Shown here in pieces: positions 1-5,690 of a stretch of 5,690 bases of DNA (its first letter is position 1; each line of letters opens with the position of its first letter). The stretch is from VGEM01 sp033764265. GTDB lineage: Bacteria > Pseudomonadota > Alphaproteobacteria > Rhodospirillales > Rhodospirillaceae. The stretch is taken from contig JANRJB010000273.1 in the NCBI GenBank assembly GCA_033764265.1, positions 1-5,690 of the forward strand, read 5' to 3'. The notes under the pieces were generated by a model that saw only the letters and a list, made by a program, of their open reading frames with translations, did not search any database and was not told the DNA's origin. Made by a program: the position numbers and the translations under genes.

Positions 1-843
1 GGGCGGGCAGTGGATGCGCGCGGCCGAACCGGTCATGCGCGCGTGCACGGCATGCACGTCATCGGCGTGGGCGACGAAGATCGGATCGCCGATGCGCAAG
101 TCGTGCCGCGCCACCGCCGGCGCATCGATGGGCGGATCGAGAAACGCCATCAGGCCGAACATGCCGACGGCGGCGTCGGCGCCCTTGAGGATGGCGACGC
201 GCACCTTGGCCCCGGGCGTGCCGGCCGGCAGCACCTGGCCGCCGACGGTCATGGTCTGGTCGTACCACATCTCCATGCCCATGACCTTGGTGTAGAAGTC
301 CACCGCGGCCTGGATGTCGCGCACGATCAGGGTGGTGCGGCGGATGCCGAAGCGCGGGATGTTCGGCATGTTGCGCTTGGAATTGACCTCGAAGAAGAAG
401 CCGTCAGGGTCGAAGAAGCTGAGCGTGGTCAGCTCGATGCGGCCCCGGCCGTCGGGCGTCGGCACGCTCCAGTCGTGCGGCGGGCAGTGGATGTGGCAAT
501 CGGGCGAGTTCATCAGCCGCTCGAACAGCCCGGCCATGTCGGGGGTTTCCGTGACGATCACGATGTCGCCCACGCCCATGCGCTTGCGATACGGCGTGGT
601 GGGCGCGGGCAGCGGCGGAACGGTCCACTGCAACAGGCCGATCTTGGCCACGTCCTTGTGGTTGCCCTCCATGATGCCGAGCCGGACGCGCGCGCCCGGC
701 ACGCCGGCCGGGATGATCTTGCCGCCGACGGTCATCGGCTGGTCGTAGTAGAGCGACATGCCGATCACGTCGCGATAGAACGCGATCGAGCGCGCGGCGT
801 CGGCAACGATCAGGGTGGTGCGCTTGGTGTAGGTTTCGGACAT
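1..843 (-). CDS. Tandem two-domain VOC (glyoxalase/dioxygenase-fold) protein, C-terminus cut off by window edge
   Basis: The ORF starts at the ATG at 843 and stays open to base 1, giving 281 residues that begin MSETYTKRTTLIV. It is a duplicated protein. Repeat 1 (about residues 8-155) and repeat 2 (from about 169) share TTLIV, an FY helix, YDQ-MTVGG and PAG-PGA segments at a constant offset of 161 residues, and an IHCPP segment at offset 159. Repeat 1 ends with the usual VOC strand FFDPDGFFFEV, with Glu152 the likely remaining metal ligand. Repeat 2 is cut just after IHCPP, so about 35-45 residues are missing. By eye, the usual first His ligand is Arg8 in repeat 1 and Arg169 in repeat 2, and the second-module His position is Asp93 and Asp253. 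Classical metal chemistry is therefore uncertain. An in-frame stop lies at 877-879, and no strong Shine-Dalgarno precedes the ATG. VOC members include glyoxalase I, extradiol dioxygenases and resistance proteins; the substrate here cannot be named. Confidence 0.88.
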   Translation of the reverse strand, partial: MSETYTKRTTLIVADAARSIAFYRDVIGMSLYYDQPMTVGGKIIPAGVPGARVRLGIMEGNHKDVAKIGLLQWTVPPLPAPTTPYRKRMGVGDIVIVTETPDMAGLFERLMNSPDCHIHCPPHDWSVPTPDGRGRIELTTLSFFDPDGFFFEVNSKRNMPNIPRFGIRRTTLIVRDIQAAVDFYTKVMGMEMWYDQTMTVGGQVLPAGTPGAKVRVAILKGADAAVGMFGLMAFLDPPIDAPAVARHDLRIGDPIFVAHADDVHAVHARMTGSAARIHCPP

Positions 844-907
844 GACGAACCGCGGACAGCTTGAACTGCGGCTCATCTCACCATGCCGGGCGATGCACTG
901 CCATGCG
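844..907 (-). other. Short leader before the tandem VOC gene, no clear promoter or RBS
   Basis: This is the stretch between the terminator of the PEP-CTERM gene and the VOC start codon. A promoter for the VOC gene would be expected here because the upstream gene ends in a terminator. I found no convincing -35/-10 pair, no -24/-12 pair with correct spacing, and no purine-rich Shine-Dalgarno directly before the ATG at 843. Expression may depend on read-through or on a promoter I cannot recognise. Confidence 0.4.
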
Positions 908-939
908 AAAGAGAAAGGGCCCGCTGCAAGGGCGGGCCC
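908..939 (-). terminator. Rho-independent terminator of the PEP-CTERM gene
   Basis: Read on the minus strand, GGGCCCGC (939-932) and GCGGGCCC (924-917) form an 8-bp all-GC stem around a 7-base loop CCTTGCA. The stem is followed at once by TTTCTCTTT (916-908), a pyrimidine tract with six of its first nine bases T. It begins about 27 bases after the stop codon of the minus-strand PEP-CTERM gene. The orientation is minus only: the plus strand has no T tract after the stem. Confidence 0.85.
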
Positions 940-966
940 GATCCCGAAACGACGATGGAAAGTCCG

Positions 967-1680
967 TCAGCGCCGGCCGCGCATCGCACCAAGGCCGAGG
1001 AAGCCGAGACCTAGCAGCGCGAGCGCTCCAGGCGCGGGAACTTGCGCGTTCTGTGGCACGAGCGTCATCGAAATTATCTGAGAGAATCCGACGCTTGGAC
1101 CAAGGTCGCCATCAAATAGTAACAGCGGGCTGAAGGCACCATTTCCGAAATAGCCGACGGGGTCCGGAAACCTATCAGAACCGCTGCGGCCAACATTGTG
1201 GAAAAGGTTGTTGCGGACCGGATCGGGAAAGATCGGAATGTCGATCTCGACGAAAATCATGAAGAAGCCGCTGACGAGAGAGTTGTCGTAGCCCGTTTCT
1301 TCGAAAATGCCGCGTGAAGTCAAACTCAGCGGATCGTTAGTCCCCCCAGGCATTCCGTCGCCGGAGGTGAGGGTAAGCTGACCGAACATGCTTGCGCCGG
1401 TCAGACTCATCGAGACAATCTCGACATCGATCATGTCGGTCGCGCCAGGATTGGTCCCCACGATGTGCGCGGTGCCCGACAGCATGACCCGCTGCTGTCC
1501 TTCGCTGAACAGGCTCAGATCAAGCTCGAAAAAAACATCGAAGAAGCTGTCGAAGGTGCATCCGTTGGCCCAGTTTGGCCCTGGCCCACAGGTCGGCATC
1601 GCGCGTGCGGGGCTGATCGCGGCTACGCCCAGTGTCGCAAGACAGGCCAACGCGATGGCACGCGGAAAACGGACGGTCAT
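967..1680 (-). CDS. Secreted PEP-CTERM-type exosortase substrate, function unknown
   Basis: The product is 237 residues starting MTVRFPRAIALACLATL. The ATG at 1680 is preceded by AAAGGAGG with a 5-base spacer. A longer frame opens at 1728, but that ATG lies inside the promoter. Residues 1-27 are a signal peptide: basic start (Arg4, Arg7), hydrophobic core 8-22, and an ARA cleavage site at 25-27. The C-terminus is a sorting signal: VPAPG at 214-218, a hydrophobic segment about 219-233, and a basic tail RGRR at the end. This is the layout of PEP-CTERM proteins, which exosortase is thought to process during export to the surface or exopolysaccharide matrix; here Ala replaces the Glu of PEP. The mature part (about 28-213) is acidic, beta-prone and low in Lys, with only two Cys (31 and 41) that could pair. 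I recognise no enzymatic motif in it. It sits alone with its own promoter and terminator, and its GC is lower than its neighbours'. No exosortase is present in the window. Confidence 0.9.
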   Translation of the reverse strand: MTVRFPRAIALACLATLGVAAISPARAMPTCGPGPNWANGCTFDSFFDVFFELDLSLFSEGQQRVMLSGTAHIVGTNPGATDMIDVEIVSMSLTGASMFGQLTLTSGDGMPGGTNDPLSLTSRGIFEETGYDNSLVSGFFMIFVEIDIPIFPDPVRNNLFHNVGRSGSDRFPDPVGYFGNGAFSPLLLFDGDLGPSVGFSQIISMTLVPQNAQVPAPGALALLGLGFLGLGAMRGRR

Positions 1681-1685
1681 GGAGG

Positions 1686-1693
1686 CCTCCTTT
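1686..1693 (-). promoter_or_regulatory. Strong Shine-Dalgarno that fixes the PEP-CTERM start
   Basis: AAAGGAGG on the minus strand ends five bases before the ATG at 1680. It decides for the 237-residue product over the in-frame ATG at 1728, which has no such site. The Shine-Dalgarno core is the left half of a perfect 10-base palindrome, GGAGGCCTCC (1690-1681), that runs up to the start codon. Confidence 0.85.
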
Positions 1694-1716
1694 GAGTATG
1701 GCCACACCCCATCCGC

Positions 1717-1732
1717 TGCAATTCCCATGCCA
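1717..1732 (-). promoter_or_regulatory. Sigma-54 (RpoN) -24/-12 promoter of the PEP-CTERM gene
   Basis: The minus strand reads TGGCATGGGAATTGCA. Against the RpoN consensus TGGCACG-N4-TTGCA, eleven of twelve defined positions match (C to T at one position). The invariant GG (1731-1730) and GC (1719-1718) are separated by exactly 10 bases, as sigma-54 requires. The predicted start of transcription is near 1706, leaving a leader of about 26 bases that contains the Shine-Dalgarno. In known PEP-CTERM systems the kinase PrsK and the sigma-54-type regulator PrsR often accompany the exosortase locus, which fits this promoter type. Assignment is by motif and spacing only. Confidence 0.8.
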
Positions 1733-1737
1733 CATTT

Positions 1738-1757
1738 TTGGAATGCCCGGATTCCAA
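1738..1757. repeat. Inverted repeat TTGGAAT-N6-ATTCCAA next to the -24 element
   Basis: There are two perfect 7-bp arms, at 1738-1744 and 1751-1757, around the spacer GCCCGG. The dyad centre lies about 42 bases upstream of the predicted transcription start, and its near edge is only five bases from the -24 element. Neither strand has a proper T tract after the arms in the direction of a gene, so a terminator is unlikely. The position suits an operator or accessory regulator site. The bound protein is unknown. Confidence 0.5.
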
Positions 1758-1774
1758 TGACTTGCAGAAGACGT

Positions 1775-1840
1775 GACAGGAACGCTGACCGACAATCGAC
1801 AGGATTCTTTACAGGCTGAAACGTGCTCGGGCCGTGAGCA
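1775..1840 (-). promoter_or_regulatory. Candidate upstream activator region for the sigma-54 promoter
   Basis: Sigma-54 promoters need an activator bound typically about 80-150 bases upstream. Two kinds of candidate site fall in that range here. One is the 17-bp dyad TGCTC-N7-GAGCA (1824-1840, about -118 to -134). The other is a pair of direct repeats TCCTGTC on the minus strand (1804-1798 and 1781-1775), set 23 bases apart. Which of these, if any, is the PrsR-type binding site cannot be told from one sequence. Confidence 0.3.
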
Positions 1841-1946
1841 TTCGCTAAAGCTCGCGTAGGGACAGGGGTTTGCGCCCGCTGCGGGCACGGTGTCCGAATT
1901 TTTGACGCGTGTCGGAAAACTTTACAGTCGATGCCGAACGCGGCGG
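1841..1946. other. Rest of the intergenic region between the VOC gene and the PEP-CTERM unit
   Basis: No ORF here has support. It holds a tight inverted repeat GCCCGC-T-GCGGGC (1874-1886) and a weaker TCCGA-N14-TCGGA dyad (1893-1916). Neither is followed by a T tract on the minus strand, so no convincing terminator for the VOC gene ending at 1947 is visible. The stretch is part of the roughly 266-base gap between the two minus-strand genes, most of which appears to be regulatory. Confidence 0.5.
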
Positions 1947-2372
1947 CTATTTCGGCAGCTTCACATTGCCCTTGGCGTCGAGCGTCCAGTGCGGGTTGTA
2001 GGCGACTTCCCAGGCGTGGCCGTCGGGGTCGGCGAAGTAGCCGGTGAAGCCGCCCCAGAACGCCTTGGACGCCTCGCGCAGAATGGTGCCGCCGGCCTTC
2101 TTGGCCTTGGCCAGCACCTGCTTCACCTGGGCCTCGCTGGCGACGTTGTAGGCGATCGAGATGTTGTCGAAGCCCGCGCCCGGGCGCTCGACGCCGGCGT
2201 CCTTGGCCAGTTCCTTCATGCCGAACAGGATCAGCGCCAAGCCGTTCATCTGGTAGAAGGCCGTGCCCGCGTCGCTGCCCTTGGCGGCCTTCCAGCCCAG
2301 CCGGTCATAGAACGCCCGCGCGCGCGGCACGTCGGCGACGCCCAAGGTAATGGCACTGATGCGCTGATCCAT
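1947..2372 (-). CDS. Single-domain VOC (glyoxalase-fold) protein
   Basis: The product is 141 residues starting MDQRISAITLGVADVPRARAF, the usual length for a one-domain VOC protein made of two beta-alpha-beta-beta-beta modules. Module 1 shows the strand/helix pattern with VAD (12-14) and AFYDRLGW (20-27). Module 2 starts near FDNISIAY (68-75) and ends in GYFADPDGHAWEVAYNP (111-127), the hallmark VOC final strand, with Glu122 at the ligand position. By eye, the two usual His ligand positions hold Ala7 and Ser72, so a metal enzyme of the glyoxalase I type is not supported. A perfect AGGAGG lies nine bases before the ATG. It is the last gene of the gcdH run, 39 bases after the FAD oxidase stop. 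It is clearly different from the tandem VOC protein at the left edge. The substrate is unknown. Confidence 0.9.
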   Translation of the reverse strand: MDQRISAITLGVADVPRARAFYDRLGWKAAKGSDAGTAFYQMNGLALILFGMKELAKDAGVERPGAGFDNISIAYNVASEAQVKQVLAKAKKAGGTILREASKAFWGGFTGYFADPDGHAWEVAYNPHWTLDAKGNVKLPK

Positions 2373-2381
2373 GGCGAGGTC

Positions 2382-2387
2382 CCTCCT
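2382..2387 (-). promoter_or_regulatory. Strong Shine-Dalgarno for the single-domain VOC gene
   Basis: AGGAGG on the minus strand lies nine bases before the ATG at 2372. It is the best ribosome-binding site in the four-gene run; the FAD oxidase and YciI starts have none this clear. Confidence 0.75.
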
Positions 2388-2411
2388 GCGCCGTGTTGAG
2401 TCACGCCTGAA

Positions 2412-4007
2412 TTACTTGCCGAAGCCGAGCGCCCCCGGATTGAGCGTGGCGCCGGGATCGAGCAGCGATTTCAGGCCCATCACCAGCTTGCGCGTTTCGG
2501 GCGACAGGCTGTCGAGGTACGGATAGCTCTTGCCGATCTGGTTGGAGGACGCGCCCAGCTCGGCGAACAGGGTGGCGAAGGCCACGCGGATCTCCTCGAC
2601 CACCGCGCGTCCGGCCGGATTGGCCGCCGGTTCCTTGAACTGCTTCAAGTGCGCGGGCTCGGCCGTGCGGCGGTGCACCGGCAGCCATTCGTCGTCCCAG
2701 TGCAGCACCGGTTCGTAGCTGAAGGCGTAGCTGTCGATGGCGATGAACAGCCGCGACACGGTGATGCCGTGCGCCTTCATCTTGTCGGCGTGGCGGGCGA
2801 GCAGCGCATCGCCGGCCGCGATGATTTTCATGGCGTCGGAGTGCGCCACCTTGGCGTTCATGGCGGCCCAGCGGTCGCCGTGCGGCCCGAGCACGCTGTT
2901 GAGCGGCTTGAACGGATCGGCGCGCACCGCCTTGGGGATCGAGTTGGGAATTTCCTCGCCGCCGAAACGCGCCGCGATCTCGCGCGCCGCGGCCATGTCG
3001 TGCGCGACCGCCGCCTCGGCGCGGCCCGCGGCCACCATGTGCAGCGAGAACTTGCCTTCCTTGGCGAAGCTGCGCCCGGCGAGGATCAGTTTGGCGCCCT
3101 CGGTCAGGCCCTTGAACAGCGACGACTGGCCGGTGACCACGCCGGTCAGGGTTTTCAGGTCTTCCTTGATGCTGGCGCTGGCCAGGTTCTTGTCGGTGGA
3201 TTCGGGATCGAAGATGTAGGCTTCCTCGGCGATCTGGGCGCGGGCGATTTCCGACAGCGCCTTGCTTGCGTTCTCGATGCCGGCGAAGGCGAACGAAACG
3301 TAGTCGAGGTACTTCGGCGCGCGGATCAGCTTGAGCGTGGCGCGGGTCTTGATGCCGAAGGCGCCGCTGTCGTGCAGGAACAGGCCGGTCAGGTCGGGGC
3401 CGTAGGTGCGGTAGAACGGCTTGGTGACGTTCTTGAATGCGCCCTGGCCGGTGCGCACCACGGTGCCGTCGGCCAGCACCACCTCCAGGCCCAGCACGAT
3501 ATCGGCGCCCTGGCCGTAGCGCGCAGTGCCCATGAACAAGGCACCCTGGCTGAGGCCGCCGCCGACGGTGGCCTTGATGCCCGAGAACGTGCCGAAGAAC
3601 GGCAGGCGCAGGCCTTTGGGCTTCAGCGCGTCGTAGATCTGCTTCCACGTCACCCCGGCCTCGACCGTGATGTACATGTCGGACTCGTTGATCTCGACGA
3701 TGCGGTTGAGGGCGCCGACGTCGACGGTGACGGTGTCAGCGCGCACCGGAATGTAGCCCTTGGTGTATGACATGCCGCCGCCGCGGCCGATGACGGCGTA
3801 ACCGGCCTTGGTGATGGCCGCCACCGCGCGGCCCAGCGCGGCGGCGTCCTTGGGGCGGATGGCCGCGGCGCACTGTTCGCCGGACACGTACACGTCGGCG
3901 GAATAGAAGCGGCGCTCCTCGGCGTCGGTGATCACCGCATCCTTGCCCAGGATGTCGGCGAGCGTTTCGATCAGGCGATCGTTGCGAAGTTGGGCGTCGG
4001 CATTCAT
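2412..4007 (-). CDS. FAD-binding oxidase/dehydrogenase of the VAO/GlcD superfamily
   Basis: The 531-residue product has the two-part layout of this superfamily. The N-terminal FAD-binding (PCMH-type) domain spans about 45-230. It includes IRPKD (50-54), the pyrophosphate loop GRGGGMS (74-80), the DVGALNRIVEIN and VEAGVTW strands (96-121), and GGGLSQGALFMGTARYG (149-165), followed by GLEVVLADGTVVRTGQGA (173-190). The C-terminal substrate/cap domain runs from about 235 and ends with LLDPGATLNPGALGF (515-529), the usual closing motif. The segment LFLHDSGAFGIKTRATLKL (209-227) replaces the GSEGTLGI seen in typical glycolate, D-lactate or D-2-hydroxyglutarate dehydrogenases. The RTG-GA...YGP pattern recalls p-cresol methylhydroxylase and vanillyl alcohol oxidase relatives. 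The substrate is therefore open: a 2-hydroxy acid or a phenolic alcohol are both possible. There is no signal peptide, so it is probably cytoplasmic or membrane-peripheral. It begins 21 bases after the YciI stop with no strong Shine-Dalgarno, suggesting translational coupling. Confidence 0.9.
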   Translation of the reverse strand: MNADAQLRNDRLIETLADILGKDAVITDAEERRFYSADVYVSGEQCAAAIRPKDAAALGRAVAAITKAGYAVIGRGGGMSYTKGYIPVRADTVTVDVGALNRIVEINESDMYITVEAGVTWKQIYDALKPKGLRLPFFGTFSGIKATVGGGLSQGALFMGTARYGQGADIVLGLEVVLADGTVVRTGQGAFKNVTKPFYRTYGPDLTGLFLHDSGAFGIKTRATLKLIRAPKYLDYVSFAFAGIENASKALSEIARAQIAEEAYIFDPESTDKNLASASIKEDLKTLTGVVTGQSSLFKGLTEGAKLILAGRSFAKEGKFSLHMVAAGRAEAAVAHDMAAAREIAARFGGEEIPNSIPKAVRADPFKPLNSVLGPHGDRWAAMNAKVAHSDAMKIIAAGDALLARHADKMKAHGITVSRLFIAIDSYAFSYEPVLHWDDEWLPVHRRTAEPAHLKQFKEPAANPAGRAVVEEIRVAFATLFAELGASSNQIGKSYPYLDSLSPETRKLVMGLKSLLDPGATLNPGALGFGK

Positions 4008-4028
4008 GGCGCGTGGCTCTGCTTTTGT

Positions 4029-4388
4029 TCAGACGGGTTTGGGCGCGGCGGCGCGGACCTGGCCGTCGACGATGGTCCAGGTCTTGCCGCCGACGGCGGC
4101 TCCGGCGACGGGATTGAAGTTCAGCACCTCGAACGAATCCCAGACGCCGTTCTTGAAATAGGGGTCGTTCTCGAACAGGGCGCGGGCTTCAGCCATGGTT
4201 TCGGTGCGATAGACCATCAGCGAGCCCTCGAACTGGCGGGTGTCGCCGGGGCGCAGCGGCGGATTGGGCCCGCCGATCAGCACGCGATCCATGATGCTCT
4301 CGATGTAATTCAAGTGCTCCACCAGGTGCGTGCGGCGGGCTTGCGTCTTGTCGCCGCCGTCGCGGCAGATGAAGGCGAAACAGGCCAT
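4029..4388 (-). CDS. YciI-like (YCII/DGPF) family protein
   Basis: The 119-residue product starts MACFAFICRDGGDKTQARRTH. It shows the ferredoxin-like pattern of the YciI family: an N-terminal strand FAFICRD (4-10), a helix with RTHLVEHLNYI (19-29), IGGP (38-41), the strand GSLMVYR (55-61), the helix MAEARALFENDPYFKNGVW (65-83) with the family DP (75-76), and a final strand DSFEVLNFN (84-92). His21 and His25 lie in the first helix, where the family has its conserved His. The last 25 or so residues are an extra tail ending APKPV. Family members are small proteins of mostly unknown activity; one characterised relative, TftG, is a dehydrochlorinase in chloroaromatic breakdown. The gene begins 15 bases after the gcdH stop and ends 21 bases before the FAD oxidase, so it is almost certainly co-transcribed with both. 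Its biochemical role here is unknown. Confidence 0.88.
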   Translation of the reverse strand: MACFAFICRDGGDKTQARRTHLVEHLNYIESIMDRVLIGGPNPPLRPGDTRQFEGSLMVYRTETMAEARALFENDPYFKNGVWDSFEVLNFNPVAGAAVGGKTWTIVDGQVRAAAPKPV

Positions 4389-4403
4389 CGGCGGCGCGCC
4401 TGC

Positions 4404-5618
<1,215 letters not shown>

Positions 5619-5627
5619 CGCGGAGGA

Positions 5628-5633
5628 TCCTTT
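5628..5633 (-). promoter_or_regulatory. Ribosome-binding site of gcdH
   Basis: AAAGGA on the minus strand lies nine bases before the ATG at 5618. Together with the in-frame stop at 5649-5651 it supports this start. Confidence 0.65.
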
Positions 5634-5651
5634 CGGAGGTGGCCGAAACTA

Positions 5652-5676
5652 GCATGGGCCCGCATGGGAGTCGCCA
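5652..5676 (-). promoter_or_regulatory. Possible gcdH promoter region with 10-base phased CCCATGC repeats
   Basis: The minus strand carries CCCATGC twice (5668-5662 and 5658-5652), exactly 10 bases apart. Overlapping the first copy is TGGC-N8-ATGC (5676-5662), which has GG and GC at the 10-base spacing of a -24/-12 promoter but matches the consensus only weakly between them. If real, transcription would start near 5650 and give a leader of about 31 bases. In GC-rich DNA this match could be chance, and the window ends too soon to see any upstream activator site. Confidence 0.25.
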
Positions 5677-5690
5677 GCCCGATGCGGCGG

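Noticed and set aside
10..864. Long plus-strand open frame of 284 codons opposite the tandem VOC gene
   Set aside because: It is low-complexity and rich in His, Arg, Asp and Gly, with no fold motif. It mirrors the real minus-strand VOC gene, whose third-position GC bias removes stops on the other strand.
870..907. TGGCA ... GC on the minus strand as a second sigma-54 promoter for the tandem VOC gene
   Set aside because: The GG-to-GC spacing is nine bases, not ten, and the -12 part does not resemble TTGC.
1681..1728. In-frame N-terminal extension of the PEP-CTERM protein starting at 1728
   Set aside because: It would place 16 residues before a perfect signal peptide, has no Shine-Dalgarno, and its ATG lies within the sigma-54 promoter upstream of the predicted transcript start.
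1874..1886. GCCCGC-T-GCGGGC hairpin as terminator of the single-domain VOC gene
   Set aside because: The loop is only one base if fully paired, it lies about 60 bases after the stop, and no T tract follows on the minus strand.
1520..1888. Minus-strand open frame of 122 codons upstream of and overlapping the PEP-CTERM gene
   Set aside because: It runs through the promoter and then reads the signal-peptide region of the PEP-CTERM gene out of frame. There is no domain and no ribosome-binding site.
1902..1928. Plus-strand TTGACG ... TACAGT as a sigma-70 promoter
   Set aside because: The spacer is only 15 bases, the -10 match is poor, and no plus-strand gene follows; it would only read antisense into the VOC gene.
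2649..3770. Plus-strand open frame of 373 codons inside the FAD oxidase
   Set aside because: The antisense frame is rich in Arg, Gly, Ala, Asp and Val and has no recognisable domain. The minus strand encodes a full-length, well-conserved FAD oxidase across the same bases.

Overview
The window is a stretch of GC-rich bacterial chromosome, most likely from a proteobacterium and tentatively an alphaproteobacterium. The grounds are high GC with strong third-position GC bias, a VPAPG-type PEP-CTERM sorting signal, a sigma-54-type promoter and a mitochondrial-like glutaryl-CoA dehydrogenase. The assignment is an inference; no rRNA or species marker is present. Every supported gene lies on the minus strand, so transcription runs from the right end of the window to the left.

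Right part (about 5690 to 1947): four closely spaced genes that look like one operon. In transcription order they are a glutaryl-CoA dehydrogenase (gcdH), a YciI-like small protein, a large FAD-binding oxidase of the VAO/GlcD superfamily, and a single-domain VOC (glyoxalase-fold) protein. Gaps are only about 15, 21 and 39 bases. gcdH is the only member whose reaction can be named confidently: oxidative decarboxylation of glutaryl-CoA to crotonyl-CoA in lysine, tryptophan, glutarate or aromatic degradation. The other three suggest a catabolic cluster around it, with substrates unknown.

Middle part (about 1946 to 908): an autonomous single-gene unit. It has a long AT-richer upstream region with several dyads, a near-consensus -24/-12 (sigma-54) promoter, a strong Shine-Dalgarno, a 237-residue secreted protein with a signal peptide and a C-terminal PEP-CTERM-type sorting signal, and a Rho-independent terminator. 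Its composition is visibly less GC-rich than the flanks. This is the most interesting part of the window. It fits the known theme of exosortase substrates controlled by sigma-54 and PrsK/PrsR, but neither the exosortase nor the regulators are in view.

Left part (843 to 1): a tandem-duplicated VOC protein whose C-terminus is cut off by the window edge. Both repeats carry Arg where metal-dependent VOC enzymes usually have their first His ligand.

I see no tRNA, rRNA, CRISPR array, insertion sequence or clear phage element. No wholly new system is evident. The best leads are the sigma-54-controlled PEP-CTERM unit and the gcdH-associated operon.
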